A DNA stretch of 64,000 bases, taken from NCBI RefSeq assembly GCF_006715085.1, contig NZ_VFMM01000001.1, positions 3,224,001-3,288,000 on the forward strand. The letters are read 5' to 3'. Both the position numbers and the translations under genes were made by a program. Origin of the DNA: Kribbella jejuensis (GTDB lineage Bacteria; Actinomycetota; Actinomycetes; Propionibacteriales; Kribbellaceae). The number at the start of each line of letters is the position of its first letter. Within the stretch, counting starts at the first letter, position 1. Shown piece by piece: positions 51,716-60,240 of this stretch. The notes beneath the pieces are model-generated. The model was given only the letters and a program-made list of their open reading frames with translations. It searched no databases and had not been told where the DNA came from.

Positions 51716-53779
51716 CTACAGCACCAGCTCCGGCTGCAGCTTCTTCGCCGGCCAGACCCGCTGTTTGCGGGCCGCCAGGGTGGACGCGGCGAGCGCGACT
51801 GCGAACCACGCGCCGAGCGCGAGCAGGTCCCGTCCGAGCGAGGCGCCGGGCCCGCCGTACATCAGGTGCCGGACGCCGTCGATCGCGTAGCTCATCGGCA
51901 GCGCATGGTGGAAGAAGTACAGCGGCTGAGGGATCGTCTGCCACGGGAACGTGCCGCCCGCGCTGACCAGCTGGACCACCATCAGCACCAGTCCGAGGAA
52001 CTTGCCCACGGCACCGAACCAGGCCGACAACGCGTGCAGGATCGCGACGAACGTGAACGACGTCAGGATCAGGAAACCCACCGTCAGCCAGGGATGTGCG
52101 GCATTGATGCCGAGGCCGAGGACGACGGCGACGAACACCAACGTCGCCTGGATCGCGCCGAAGAGGGCCGGAGGCAACCAACCGCCGAGAGCGACCCGGA
52201 AGGGCGACTGCAGGGCGGCGAGCGCCCGTGGCGACAGCGGCCGCACCAGCAAGAACAGCACGTACGCACCGATCCAGCACGCCAGGCTGAGGAAGAACGG
52301 AGCCAGACCGGCGCCGTAGCTGTCTGCGGTGGCCTGCGAGACGTTCTGCAGCGTCACAGGCGCGCCCAGCGTTTCAGCGACAGCCTTGCGCTGAGCAGCG
52401 GTCGGGTTGGGGATCTGCTTCGCGCCGTTCTGCAGGCCGGTGTTCAGCTGCGTCGCACCGGTCTTCAGCTGACCCACACCGGTCGCAAGGTTGTTCACAC
52501 CGGTCAGCAGCTGCCCCTGGCCGGTCACGGCCTGCTTCTCGCCGGCTGCAAGCTTCTGAGCGCCTGTCTGTAGCGTCCCGAGCCCGTTCTGGAGCTGGTT
52601 GGCGCCTGCGCTGAGCTGCTGCGCACCACTGGAGGCGCTGCTGATTCCACGGGTCAGAGCCGGCGTGGCCTTGGCCAGCTGTGACGCGCCGTTCGACACC
52701 TTCCGCGCACCGCTCGCGAGCTGATTGAGCTGCTTGGACGTCGACTGGATCTTCGTGTTGGCCTGTACGACGGGAGCCCGCAGCTTCGCCGTCTCCTGCA
52801 GGACCACGCGGATCTGGTGCTGGCTGAGGCCCTGTGCCCTGAGCCGTTGCGCCAACTGTGAGTCGAACGTCTTGAGGTCCTTCACCAGCGTGCCGGACGC
52901 TGTGGCGACCTGCCTGCCGACACCGGCGATCTTCTCGTTGCCGTCGGCGACCTGATCAGCCCCGTCGGCCAACTGCTTCGTCTGTCTCGGGAGGGAAGCC
53001 GTCTTGTCCTTCAGCGTGCCCAGACCGTTGTCGAGCTGTGCGGCACCGGACGCCAGCGACGATGCGCCCTCCGACGCCTGGGTCGCACCGCTCGCAAGCT
53101 GCGTAGCGCCGGCCGAGAGCTGCTGCTGTGCCGTGTTGAGCTGCTGAGCGCCCGTCTGCAGCTTCGTGACCCCGGCAGCTGCGGAGGTGAGCCCGTTCTG
53201 CAGCTTGGCAGCCCCTGCGGCCGCATTGCTCACCTGCGTGTGGATGGTGTTGTAGCCGGCCAGCAACTGCGAAGCGGCCGTCTCACTCACCTGTGACGCC
53301 ACGGTCTTCGTCACCTGCGCGACGACCTGGTTGGCGATGGTGTGGGCGATGTAGTTGTTGGCGTCGTTCGTGAGCAGCTCCAGCTCCGCCTGCCGTGGCT
53401 TGAAGTCGGCGCTCGACGCCAGGTCCGACGAGAACGTCTTGGGCAGCACGAGCGCGAACTCGTACTTCCCGTCCGACACGCCCTGCGTCGCGTCCGCACG
53501 GTTCACCTGATGCCAGTCGAAGCTCTTCGACTTGACCAGTTCCTCCGCCACCTGGGGGCCGACGTCGAGCTTCTCGCCGGTTGTCAGCGTCGTACCCTCG
53601 TCCTCGACGACGACCGCGGTCGGAATCTTGTCGAGCCGGCCGTACGGGTCGTGGTTCGCGTACAGGTACAGGCCGCCGTACAGCACCGGCACCAGCAGCA
53701 AAGCGACCACGGCCAGCTTGGGCAGCCGTCCGGCCGTCAGACGCCGCAACTCACTCAGGGCCATCCGCAGCGCGGTCAC
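51716..53779 (-). CDS. YhgE/Pip-domain membrane protein (ABC-2-like)
   Basis: 687 aa, GTG 53779 overlapping the next gene stop as GTGA. One N-terminal membrane segment (LAVVALLLVPVLYGGLYLY), then a long extracytoplasmic region (residues 40-480) rich in repeated GA-Q-L helices (AGATQLASGATQASEGASSLASGAAQL), then five membrane segments at the C-terminus. This is the YhgE/Pip layout: phage-infection-protein and ESX-accessory-like proteins with an ABC-2 fold. It is paired with an ATPase-like protein. Possibly exports or positions a cell-envelope protein. Confidence 0.9.
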   Translation of the reverse strand: MTALRMALSELRRLTAGRLPKLAVVALLLVPVLYGGLYLYANHDPYGRLDKIPTAVVVEDEGTTLTTGEKLDVGPQVAEELVKSKSFDWHQVNRADATQGVSDGKYEFALVLPKTFSSDLASSADFKPRQAELELLTNDANNYIAHTIANQVVAQVTKTVASQVSETAASQLLAGYNTIHTQVSNAAAGAAKLQNGLTSAAAGVTKLQTGAQQLNTAQQQLSAGATQLASGATQASEGASSLASGAAQLDNGLGTLKDKTASLPRQTKQLADGADQVADGNEKIAGVGRQVATASGTLVKDLKTFDSQLAQRLRAQGLSQHQIRVVLQETAKLRAPVVQANTKIQSTSKQLNQLASGARKVSNGASQLAKATPALTRGISSASSGAQQLSAGANQLQNGLGTLQTGAQKLAAGEKQAVTGQGQLLTGVNNLATGVGQLKTGATQLNTGLQNGAKQIPNPTAAQRKAVAETLGAPVTLQNVSQATADSYGAGLAPFFLSLACWIGAYVLFLLVRPLSPRALAALQSPFRVALGGWLPPALFGAIQATLVFVAVVLGLGINAAHPWLTVGFLILTSFTFVAILHALSAWFGAVGKFLGLVLMVVQLVSAGGTFPWQTIPQPLYFFHHALPMSYAIDGVRHLMYGGPGASLGRDLLALGAWFAVALAASTLAARKQRVWPAKKLQPELVL

Positions 53780-54474
53780 GCCTCTGTCTCCTCTTCGTCC
53801 TCAATGGCAATAACCGGCTCAACAGGCGCGATCGGTGCAACCTGTACGGGGTCAGGCTGGTCCGTCTCACCCATTCGCGCAGCCTTGATGTCCAGCAACC
53901 GCGCAGACGCGTCAGCGCACGTGATGATCACGCCGTACCCCTGGGCCGCCAGTCCGCGCCCCAGCTCGAACCACTCATGCGGGTCACCGCCATGCCGATC
54001 AGGCATGCACAGAATGACCACCTGTACGTCGGGACGCGCGATGGTGAGCTCCGTGAGCAGTCTCGTCCGGACGGCGACCGGCAGGTGCTCGAACCGCTTG
54101 TCGGCGTGCTCCGCGGCGTCATGCTCGTTCAGCCACTCAAGCACGGCCTTACGCCCAGCCTTGCGGCCGGCGATCGCGAGCTCCTCGCCGACAACGGTCT
54201 GCACGGGTAAGGCGTCGTCCGGCTCGGTGATGCCAGGAGCGTCGACAACGGCGACCCGGCGCCGCAGTACGGCGGGGTCGGTGCTGCCGTCGAGCCGGAC
54301 CCGTCCGGTGTCGGACTTGAGCCGCCCGGACAGCCCCAGCGCCGCGGCGACGTGCCCAGGGCCCGGATAACCGGTCAGCAGCACCACCTGGTGATCCGCG
54401 ACCGACACCGACGTGGCAAGCAGCATCGGTGCGTGCGGTCCACGCACGCTGATCCCGGTGGCCTCGAGCTCCAT
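53776..54474 (-). CDS. ABC-ATPase-like protein with degenerate nucleotide site
   Basis: 232 aa. The overall layout is that of a short ABC ATPase: N-terminal MELEATGISVRGPHAPMLLATSVSVADHQVVLLTG, P-loop GYPGPGHVAAAL, signature-like FEHLPVAVRTRLLTELTIARPDVQVVILCMPDRHGG. The P-loop Lys is His, the LSGGQ motif is replaced by LPVAV, and the Walker B Glu is missing, so hydrolysis seems unlikely. It is translationally coupled to the YhgE/Pip gene and probably serves as its partner. The C-terminal 20 residues are acidic (IEDEEETEA). Confidence 0.8.
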   Translation of the reverse strand: MELEATGISVRGPHAPMLLATSVSVADHQVVLLTGYPGPGHVAAALGLSGRLKSDTGRVRLDGSTDPAVLRRRVAVVDAPGITEPDDALPVQTVVGEELAIAGRKAGRKAVLEWLNEHDAAEHADKRFEHLPVAVRTRLLTELTIARPDVQVVILCMPDRHGGDPHEWFELGRGLAAQGYGVIITCADASARLLDIKAARMGETDQPDPVQVAPIAPVEPVIAIEDEEETEA

Positions 54475-54490
54475 CCTGCATCCCCGTTCA

Positions 54491-54521
54491 ATACGGTTGT
54501 GTATTCAATACAGAACTGTAT
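54491..54521. promoter_or_regulatory. Double TetR operator with overlapping promoter
   Basis: Two ATAC-N6-GTAT palindromes lie at 54491-54504 and 54508-54521, 17 bp centre to centre; the second is a perfect 6-bp inverted repeat (ATACAG/CTGTAT). A promoter TTGTGT (54497-54502), 16-bp spacer, TATCCT (54519-54524) overlaps both and points at the TetR ATG 54531, which would then be near leaderless. The sites lie between TetR and the divergent ABC-ATPase/YhgE pair. Confidence 0.7.
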
Positions 54522-54530
54522 CCTACTCCT

Positions 54531-55142
54531 ATGGAACCTCCCAAGCGGCGTCGTTCGAACACGCGGGCCCGGCTGCTCGAGGGCGCCCTCGAGGTGTTCG
54601 CCGAGCGCGGCTTCCACGGCGCGTCCGTGGAGGACATCTGCGAGCGGGCCGGGTTCACCCGCGGCGCCTTCTACTCGAACTTCGGGTCCAAGGACGAGCT
54701 GGTGCTCGCGCTGTTCCAGGCCACCACCGACCGGTTGCTGGAGCAGATCGAGGCGCTGCTCCCGGAGCTCGCGAGTCAGCCCGGATCGCTGCTGGACGCC
54801 GTACTCGGCCTGCTCGACGAGACCGTCCCGGACCGACGGCAGTGGCATCTGATCTCGGCGGAGTTCACGCTGCACGCGCTGCGCGATCCGGACGCGGCGC
54901 AGGCGCTGAACAAGCAGCGGGCGATGTTCCGCGAGAGCCTGACCCGGTTGGTCGAGCAGATCACCGAGACGAGTTCGCTCGAGCTGACCGTCCCGGCGGA
55001 GCAGTTCGTCCGGATGGTGATCGCCGTCCATGAAGGTGCGCGGTCGCAGAGCCTGCTGGAGCCGGACGAGGTGCCGGCCGGCTCGCTCGAGCACACGTTC
55101 CTGCCGATGGTGCTGGCGGCGGTCAGCCGACCTTCACGCTGA
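54531..55142 (+). CDS. TetR-family regulator controlling the YhgE/ABC-like pair
   Basis: 203 aa. N-terminal HTH ARLLEGALEVFAERGFHGASVEDICERAGFTRGAFYSNFGSKDEL is canonical. The C-terminal ligand domain is helical with no fixed motif. It is divergent from the ABC-ATPase-like/YhgE operon, and a double operator lies between the starts, so it probably represses both directions. The last 20 bases overlap the convergent molybdoenzyme gene. Confidence 0.92.
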   Translation: MEPPKRRRSNTRARLLEGALEVFAERGFHGASVEDICERAGFTRGAFYSNFGSKDELVLALFQATTDRLLEQIEALLPELASQPGSLLDAVLGLLDETVPDRRQWHLISAEFTLHALRDPDAAQALNKQRAMFRESLTRLVEQITETSSLELTVPAEQFVRMVIAVHEGARSQSLLEPDEVPAGSLEHTFLPMVLAAVSRPSR

Positions 55143-56655
55143 CCGTGTGGAGGCCGGTCGCGCCGTTCGGGGCGGGATCGGCCGAGGACTCGACCTGTGG
55201 ATTGCCCTGTGCGTCGAACGCCCGTACCTGCAGCAGATGCATGCCGTGCGGCGCGTTCCAGGTCCAGTGCCACTGCCGCCAGGTGTCGACCGACGGGTCC
55301 GTGGCGAGCGTCGCTTGTTGCCAAGGGCCCCCGTCAACGCGGACCTCGACCTTCGAGACGCCGACGTGCTGGTCCCAGGCCACGCCGGCCACGGTCACCG
55401 GGCCCGCCGGCACCTTCTTGCCACCAGGTGTGTCGATCCGCGACGACAACTTGATCGGTCCCTGCGCCGACCAGCCGCGGAGGGTCCAGTACGCGTCGAA
55501 CTTGTCGAACCGCGTCACCTCGATGTCGACCAGCCACTTCGTCGCCGAGACGTAGCCGTACAGCCCGGGTACCACGATCCGCACCGGGAATCCGTGCTCG
55601 ACCGGCAACGGCTGGCCGTTCATCGCGAACGCCAGCATCGCCTGCCGGTCGTCGAGCAGCGTCGGCAGCGGCGTACCGGCGGTGAATCCGTCCTGCGACG
55701 ACGACTGGATCGCGTCCGCGCCCTTGGACGGCCCGGCCTCTTCGAGCAGGTCCTTCAGCACCACGCCGGACCAGAGCGCGTTGCCGATCAGATCGCCGCC
55801 GACCTCGTTGCTCACGCAGGTCAGCGTGACCCACTTGTGGATGACCTGGCGCTTCAGCAGATCGTCGAAGGTGAGGTTGATTTCGCGGTCGACCATGCCG
55901 TGGATGCGCAACTTCCAGTCCGCGGGGACGATCTGCGGTACGGACAGCGCGGTGTCGATGCGGTAGAAGTTCGCGTTCGGCGTGGCCCACGGTACGGCGC
56001 CTTCCGCCTGCACGCCGGCCGGCGGGGCGAGACTCGGAGGCTGCGGCAGCGTGAGCTGTTTGCGGGCGTCGGCGACCGCGGCGCGATTCCCGCCGACGAC
56101 CTTCCCGAGTACGGCGACCGCGGCCGATCCGATCGCGACACCTCCGGACAGTTGCAGGAACCCGCGGCGGCTGACCGCGTCGTCTGGGAAATTCACGAGT
56201 GGCTCGAGTCTGCGGCTGAACAGGCGCAGGACGAGGAGCGCGGTGATGCCGGCCAGTGCCGATGGGAGGAAGCCGGTCTGCCCGGAGTCCGCGCGGGTGA
56301 ACGCTGCGGCGACCGCGATACCGCTGAGCACGATCGTGATCAGCGCGCCGGCCCAGTACCGCCGTACGGCGAGGATGCCGCCGACCGCCGCCACCACCGC
56401 GATAACGATCAGAATGCCGACCCGGAGCGCGGTCTTGTCGTGGGTGCCGAACCAGGAGATCGCCAGGTCCTTCAGCCACGGCGGCACCCGGTCGATGAAG
56501 GCCGAACCGATCGCCACCACCGGCGTCTGCGGCGTACCGAGAAGTCCGGCCGCGAGACTGCCGACCGCCAGCCCGGCCAGGGCGGCCAGGATGCCGCCCG
56601 CCGCCCCGCGCCAACGAGTGCCACCAGCAGCCTTGGGGTCAGCCTGTTGCTTCAC
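55123..56655 (-). CDS. Membrane-anchored molybdopterin oxidoreductase of the sulfite-oxidase fold
   Basis: 510 aa from GTG 56655. Residues 15-150 contain about four membrane helices; at about 165 there is a Tat-like SRRGFLQLSGGVAIG, which in an internal position may act as a further membrane anchor with the catalytic domain outside. The oxidoreductase core has the Mo-coordinating Cys in VTLTCVSNEVGGDLIG and the fold marker HGFPVRIVVPGLYGYVSATKW; the C-terminal 95 residues are the Mo-cofactor dimerisation domain. Likely oxidises sulfite or reduces a related substrate; the electron partner is not adjacent. Confidence 0.9.
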   Translation of the reverse strand: MKQQADPKAAGGTRWRGAAGGILAALAGLAVGSLAAGLLGTPQTPVVAIGSAFIDRVPPWLKDLAISWFGTHDKTALRVGILIVIAVVAAVGGILAVRRYWAGALITIVLSGIAVAAAFTRADSGQTGFLPSALAGITALLVLRLFSRRLEPLVNFPDDAVSRRGFLQLSGGVAIGSAAVAVLGKVVGGNRAAVADARKQLTLPQPPSLAPPAGVQAEGAVPWATPNANFYRIDTALSVPQIVPADWKLRIHGMVDREINLTFDDLLKRQVIHKWVTLTCVSNEVGGDLIGNALWSGVVLKDLLEEAGPSKGADAIQSSSQDGFTAGTPLPTLLDDRQAMLAFAMNGQPLPVEHGFPVRIVVPGLYGYVSATKWLVDIEVTRFDKFDAYWTLRGWSAQGPIKLSSRIDTPGGKKVPAGPVTVAGVAWDQHVGVSKVEVRVDGGPWQQATLATDPSVDTWRQWHWTWNAPHGMHLLQVRAFDAQGNPQVESSADPAPNGATGLHTVSVKVG

Positions 56656-56713
56656 TTCTCAACCATCGCGCGACGGGGCGCCCGACACCAGTCGAGCGCC
56701 CCAACCGTTAGTC

Positions 56714-56767
56714 GCGGGTAATACGTGTAGTTCGGTTGTTGCGGGTAGCACGTGTCGTTCGGTTGTC
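56714..56767. repeat. Tandem 27-bp direct repeat between the molybdoenzyme and MarR genes
   Basis: Two adjacent 27-bp units (56714-56740 and 56741-56767) are identical at 23 positions, each beginning GCGGGTA and containing ACGTGT and GTTCGGTTGT. They sit upstream of the molybdoenzyme start, after the MarR stop on the minus strand. A 7-bp inverted repeat GGGGCGC/GCGCCCC lies at 56675-56702. They may be a binding site array or a slippage product. Confidence 0.6.
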
Positions 56768-56774
56768 GTGCTGG

Positions 56775-57326
56775 TCAGATCCGGTCGGGCGTGATCGGCC
56801 CCAGACCCGGGCGGCCGTTCGGCCACCGTCGGGCGTTGTCGCGGACCCGGCGGAGCTTGCCGAGAACGAGGTCGCGGTCGTCCGCCAACTGGGACATCCA
56901 GAGGCTGTCGATCTCGAGCAGGTGATCCGGCAGCGCTTCACGCAACCGCCGCTTCCCCTCCTCGGTCAGGACGGCGAACGAGCCGCGGGCGTCGTCGGGG
57001 CAAGGCTCCCGGCGAACCAGGCCGAGGTTCTCGGCACGGTCGACCAGTCGGGTGATGCCACCAGTGGTGACGGTCAGCTCCCGGGCAAGGGAGGTCAGAC
57101 GCTGCTTCTCCCCGTTGCTACGGGCCAGCCGCAGCAACAGTTCGAACATTGCCATTTGCAGTCCACTGCGCTTCAGGGAATGGCGCATCAGGTGATCCAG
57201 CTCGGCCGCTGCTTCTCGCAGCAACCCGTAGGCCGTCAGCACGTCGCTTTCCCATGGTTCGGCAGCGCGAGTGGGTTCTGCATCGGCGAGCGCTAGGGGC
57301 GAGCAAAGCGAAGGCGCGATGGTCAT
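56775..57326 (-). CDS. MarR-family transcription regulator
   Basis: 183 aa, ATG 57326. Core winged helix SLARELTVTTGGITRLVDRAENLGLVRREPCPDDARGSFAVLTEEGKR, with the typical DxRxS wing. Dimer helices lie at both ends. It is divergent from the ABC-2 exporter operon, with about 200 bases between starts (57327-57522) containing AT-rich, palindrome-like AGCTGACCAGTT near 57342. It probably represses the exporter and itself. The molybdoenzyme gene is downstream, separated by tandem repeats. Confidence 0.9.
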   Translation of the reverse strand: MTIAPSLCSPLALADAEPTRAAEPWESDVLTAYGLLREAAAELDHLMRHSLKRSGLQMAMFELLLRLARSNGEKQRLTSLARELTVTTGGITRLVDRAENLGLVRREPCPDDARGSFAVLTEEGKRRLREALPDHLLEIDSLWMSQLADDRDLVLGKLRRVRDNARRWPNGRPGLGPITPDRI

Positions 57327-57522
57327 GGGCGGACTCTATTAGCTGACCAGTTCACTTCGCTACACGGGGTGACCTTTCGGCTACTCATCGACCCGGAACC
57401 GTAAATCTTCTGAGCGTAGCGGGGCCGCTCGATCAAATCCGGTCTAGAACGGTGAAATTCGAACTGCGGGGCCGCCGCGACAGTGGGAGGATAACCGTTC
57501 GCGCTCACTGGGGAGGGTACGG

Positions 57523-58554
57523 ATGGCAGTGATCGAGGCGGCCGATCTGGTCAAGGAGTTCAGCCGGCCCGCGGTCCTGCCGGGCAGGCTGCCGCGGCTC
57601 CGGGGGTTGTTCAGCACCAAACGCGACACCACCCGCGCCGTGAACGGCGTGAACTTCGAGATCGAGCCGGGCGAACTCGTCGGCTACCTGGGCCCGAACG
57701 GCGCGGGCAAGTCGACGACGATCAAGATGCTCACCGGGATCCTCACGCCGACCTCCGGCGTCTGCCGGGTGGCCGGGCTCGAGCCGTCCCGGGACCGCGC
57801 CCGGAACGCCCGCAACATCGGCGTCGTCTTCGGCCAACGAACCCAGCTCTGGTACGACCTGCCATTACGCGACTCCTTCGAAGTACTCGCGGATCTCTAC
57901 GACCTGGACCGGACGACGTACCGAAAGCGCGTCGGCCTGTTCACCGAACTGCTCGACCTGTCCGAGTTCCTGGACACGCCGGTGCGATCGCTGTCGCTCG
58001 GCCAGCGGATGCGTGGCGATCTGGTCGCCGCGATGCTGCATGAACCGTCCATCCTGTTCCTCGACGAGCCGACCGTCGGCCTGGACGTGGTCGCGAAGGC
58101 CCGACTGACCGAGTTCATCGCCGAGACCAACCGGACCCAGGGCACCACGGTGGTGCTGACGACGCACGACATGGAGGACGTCGAGCGGCTCTGCCAGCGA
58201 ATCATCGTGATCGACTCCGGCGCCGTCCTGTACGACGGCGACCTGTCCCGCCTGAAGGAACGCTTCATGCCCCACCGCTTCCTCGTCCTCACCCTGTCCG
58301 AACGCACCCCGGCGGTACGCGGCATCCGTCGGGGCGTGGACATCCCGTTTGCGACTGAGGTGGAGGCCGACGCCGTTGGCGCGGTGCTGCCGCACCCGGA
58401 ACGCAGCGTCGTGCTGCGTTTCGATCCCCGGGAGGTCACCACCCCGGAGCTGGTCGCCCGGGCGTCGCAGGTCTACCAGATCGACGAACTGTCGATCGTC
58501 GATCCACGGCTCACCGACGTGATCTCCCAGCTGTACGACGGACTGCTGACGTGA
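57523..58554 (+). CDS. ABC-2 exporter ATP-binding protein
   Basis: 343 aa, ATG with GGGAGGG upstream. Walker A GPNGAGKSTTIKML (near residue 65), signature LSLGQRMRGDLVAAML, Walker B ILFLDEPTVGLDV and H-loop LTTHD are intact. The VVFGQRTQLWYDLPLRDSF segment is that of the ABC-2 family with DUF990-type permeases, often annotated as viologen or drug exporters. Operon with two permease genes; start of the next is a GTGA overlap. Confidence 0.93.
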   Translation: MAVIEAADLVKEFSRPAVLPGRLPRLRGLFSTKRDTTRAVNGVNFEIEPGELVGYLGPNGAGKSTTIKMLTGILTPTSGVCRVAGLEPSRDRARNARNIGVVFGQRTQLWYDLPLRDSFEVLADLYDLDRTTYRKRVGLFTELLDLSEFLDTPVRSLSLGQRMRGDLVAAMLHEPSILFLDEPTVGLDVVAKARLTEFIAETNRTQGTTVVLTTHDMEDVERLCQRIIVIDSGAVLYDGDLSRLKERFMPHRFLVLTLSERTPAVRGIRRGVDIPFATEVEADAVGAVLPHPERSVVLRFDPREVTTPELVARASQVYQIDELSIVDPRLTDVISQLYDGLLT

Positions 58555-59402
58555 CCACGGCAGCCCAGCGCGGAGCGGCGCAGAGCCGACAGGCGCCGAC
58601 CAGGGCGGCTCAGGTCAGAGCATTCCGTGGCATGACCCGGGCCGGCACCCGGTCCGTCCTGATCTACCGCGGGGACCTGATCACCGGAGCGGTCACCCTT
58701 GTCATCCAGGTCGTCCTCGCGATAGCGGTCTGGCGGATCGTGTACAGCGGACGTGGGCCGGTCAACGGCGTGGACGCTCGTACTGCGGTCGCGTACGCGG
58801 CGATCGCGGCGTGTCTGCAATCGGTACTCCTCCCGTGGCAGTTCTCGTCGTTGCCGATGCGGATCCGGAACGGTCAGATCGCGACCGACCTGACCCGGCC
58901 GCTCGGACTGATCTGGCAGGTCCTCGGCCAGAACTTCGGCGTACTGCTCGGCCGCCTGCCGCTCGGGGCGATCGGTCTCGCGGCCGCGGCGGTCATCGGC
59001 GCGCTGATGCTTCCGCCGGGCTGGGGTGCGTTCCTCCTCTCGCTCGTGGCGACGGCAGGGGGTGTCGTGGTGGCGATGCTGTGCAACCTGATCGTGTCGA
59101 TGGTGACGTTCTGGACGTTCGAGGTCAGCGGGCCGCTGATCGTCTACCGGTTCGGGAGCGCGTTCCTCTCGGGGTCGCTGATTCCGTTGTGGTTCATGCC
59201 GGGGTGGCTGCGGTCGTCGGTCGAGTGGCTCCCGTTCCAGGCGCAGGTCTACACGCCGGTGTCGATCTACCTCGGCCGGACCCGGGGCGGCGAGGCGCTG
59301 GCGCTGGTCGCCGTACAGCTGGCTTGGGTTGTCGTGCTGGCGCTCCTCCTCGAACTGGTGTGGCGGCGGGCACGCCACAAGGTGGTGGTGCAGGGTGGCT
59401 GA
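58551..59402 (+). CDS. ABC-2 exporter permease 1 (DUF990-like)
   Basis: 283 aa, GTG 58551 overlapping the ATPase stop. Six hydrophobic segments (for example TGAVTLVIQVVLAIAVWRIVY and AFLLSLVATAGGVVVAMLCNLIVSMVTFW). The cytoplasmic N-terminus of about 35 residues is basic and Arg/Gln-rich. The pattern matches the ABC-2 permease family that works as a heterodimer with a second, related permease encoded next. Probable role: export of a lipophilic or antibiotic compound. Confidence 0.88.
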   Translation: MTTAAQRGAAQSRQAPTRAAQVRAFRGMTRAGTRSVLIYRGDLITGAVTLVIQVVLAIAVWRIVYSGRGPVNGVDARTAVAYAAIAACLQSVLLPWQFSSLPMRIRNGQIATDLTRPLGLIWQVLGQNFGVLLGRLPLGAIGLAAAAVIGALMLPPGWGAFLLSLVATAGGVVVAMLCNLIVSMVTFWTFEVSGPLIVYRFGSAFLSGSLIPLWFMPGWLRSSVEWLPFQAQVYTPVSIYLGRTRGGEALALVAVQLAWVVVLALLLELVWRRARHKVVVQGG

Positions 59403-60204
59403 ACAGTCGTGGGTGCGGCAGTACGTGATCCTCCAGCGCGCCGCATTGCGTGCGCAGTTGCAGTACCGGGTGAACTTCTGGACGACTCTGATGGGCGGTG
59501 TCGCCTTTCAAGGCACCCAGTTGCTGTTCCTCGGCGTCCTCCTCGCAAAGTTCGGTGTGATCGCGGGCTGGGGCTTCCCGGAGGTCGCCTTCGTGTTCGC
59601 GATGCGACTCGCATCGCACGCGCTGTACGTCGTTCCGTTCGGGGCGTTGATGTTGACCGACGAGATCGTCCGCGACGGCGAGTTCGATCGGGTGCTGTTG
59701 CGACCGGTGAACCCGTTCCTGCAGCTGATCACCCGGCGGTTCTCGCTGATGTCGCTCGGCGACGCCCTGCTCGGTGTCGGCGCGCTGATCATCTTCAGCC
59801 GGCAGGCACCTGTCGACTGGGACGCGGTCAAGCTCGCCTATCTGCTGCTGGCGGTGCTCGGCGGCGGCCTGATCGAGACCGGCATCGCAACCTTCTTCTG
59901 CGGCCTGACCTTCGTCGTCACCTCCACCTTCTCGCTGCGGATCTTTGCCGACAGCTCGATCACCCAGTTCTCCGGCTACCCGCTGACGATGTTCGGCCGC
60001 ACGACCTTCTACGCCTTCTGCACCGTCTTCCCGATGGCGTTCATCTCCTTCCTCCCGGCAACCGTCCTGCTGAACCGCACCTCCGAAGTCCCGCTGCCCA
60101 CGTGGCTGACCCTCGCCTCCCCACTGGCCGGCCCCGTCGTGCTGGCGCTCGGCTATGCGTTCTTTTCCAAGATGATGCCGAGATACACGAGCCCCGGGAG
60201 CTGA
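59395..60204 (+). CDS. ABC-2 exporter permease 2
   Basis: 269 aa from GTG 59395, 8 bases inside the first permease gene. Six hydrophobic segments and the family motif RDGEFDRVLLRPVNPFLQLITRRF, with paired motif IFADSSITQFSGYPLTMFGRTTFYAF. It completes the heterodimeric exporter. The IS110-family element begins about 16 bases after its stop, so any downstream genes of this operon have been cut off. Confidence 0.88.
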   Translation: MAEQSWVRQYVILQRAALRAQLQYRVNFWTTLMGGVAFQGTQLLFLGVLLAKFGVIAGWGFPEVAFVFAMRLASHALYVVPFGALMLTDEIVRDGEFDRVLLRPVNPFLQLITRRFSLMSLGDALLGVGALIIFSRQAPVDWDAVKLAYLLLAVLGGGLIETGIATFFCGLTFVVTSTFSLRIFADSSITQFSGYPLTMFGRTTFYAFCTVFPMAFISFLPATVLLNRTSEVPLPTWLTLASPLAGPVVLALGYAFFSKMMPRYTSPGS

Positions 60205-60240
60205 ACTTCGGCGCCTGATGCTCCTATAGACCCGGAGCCG

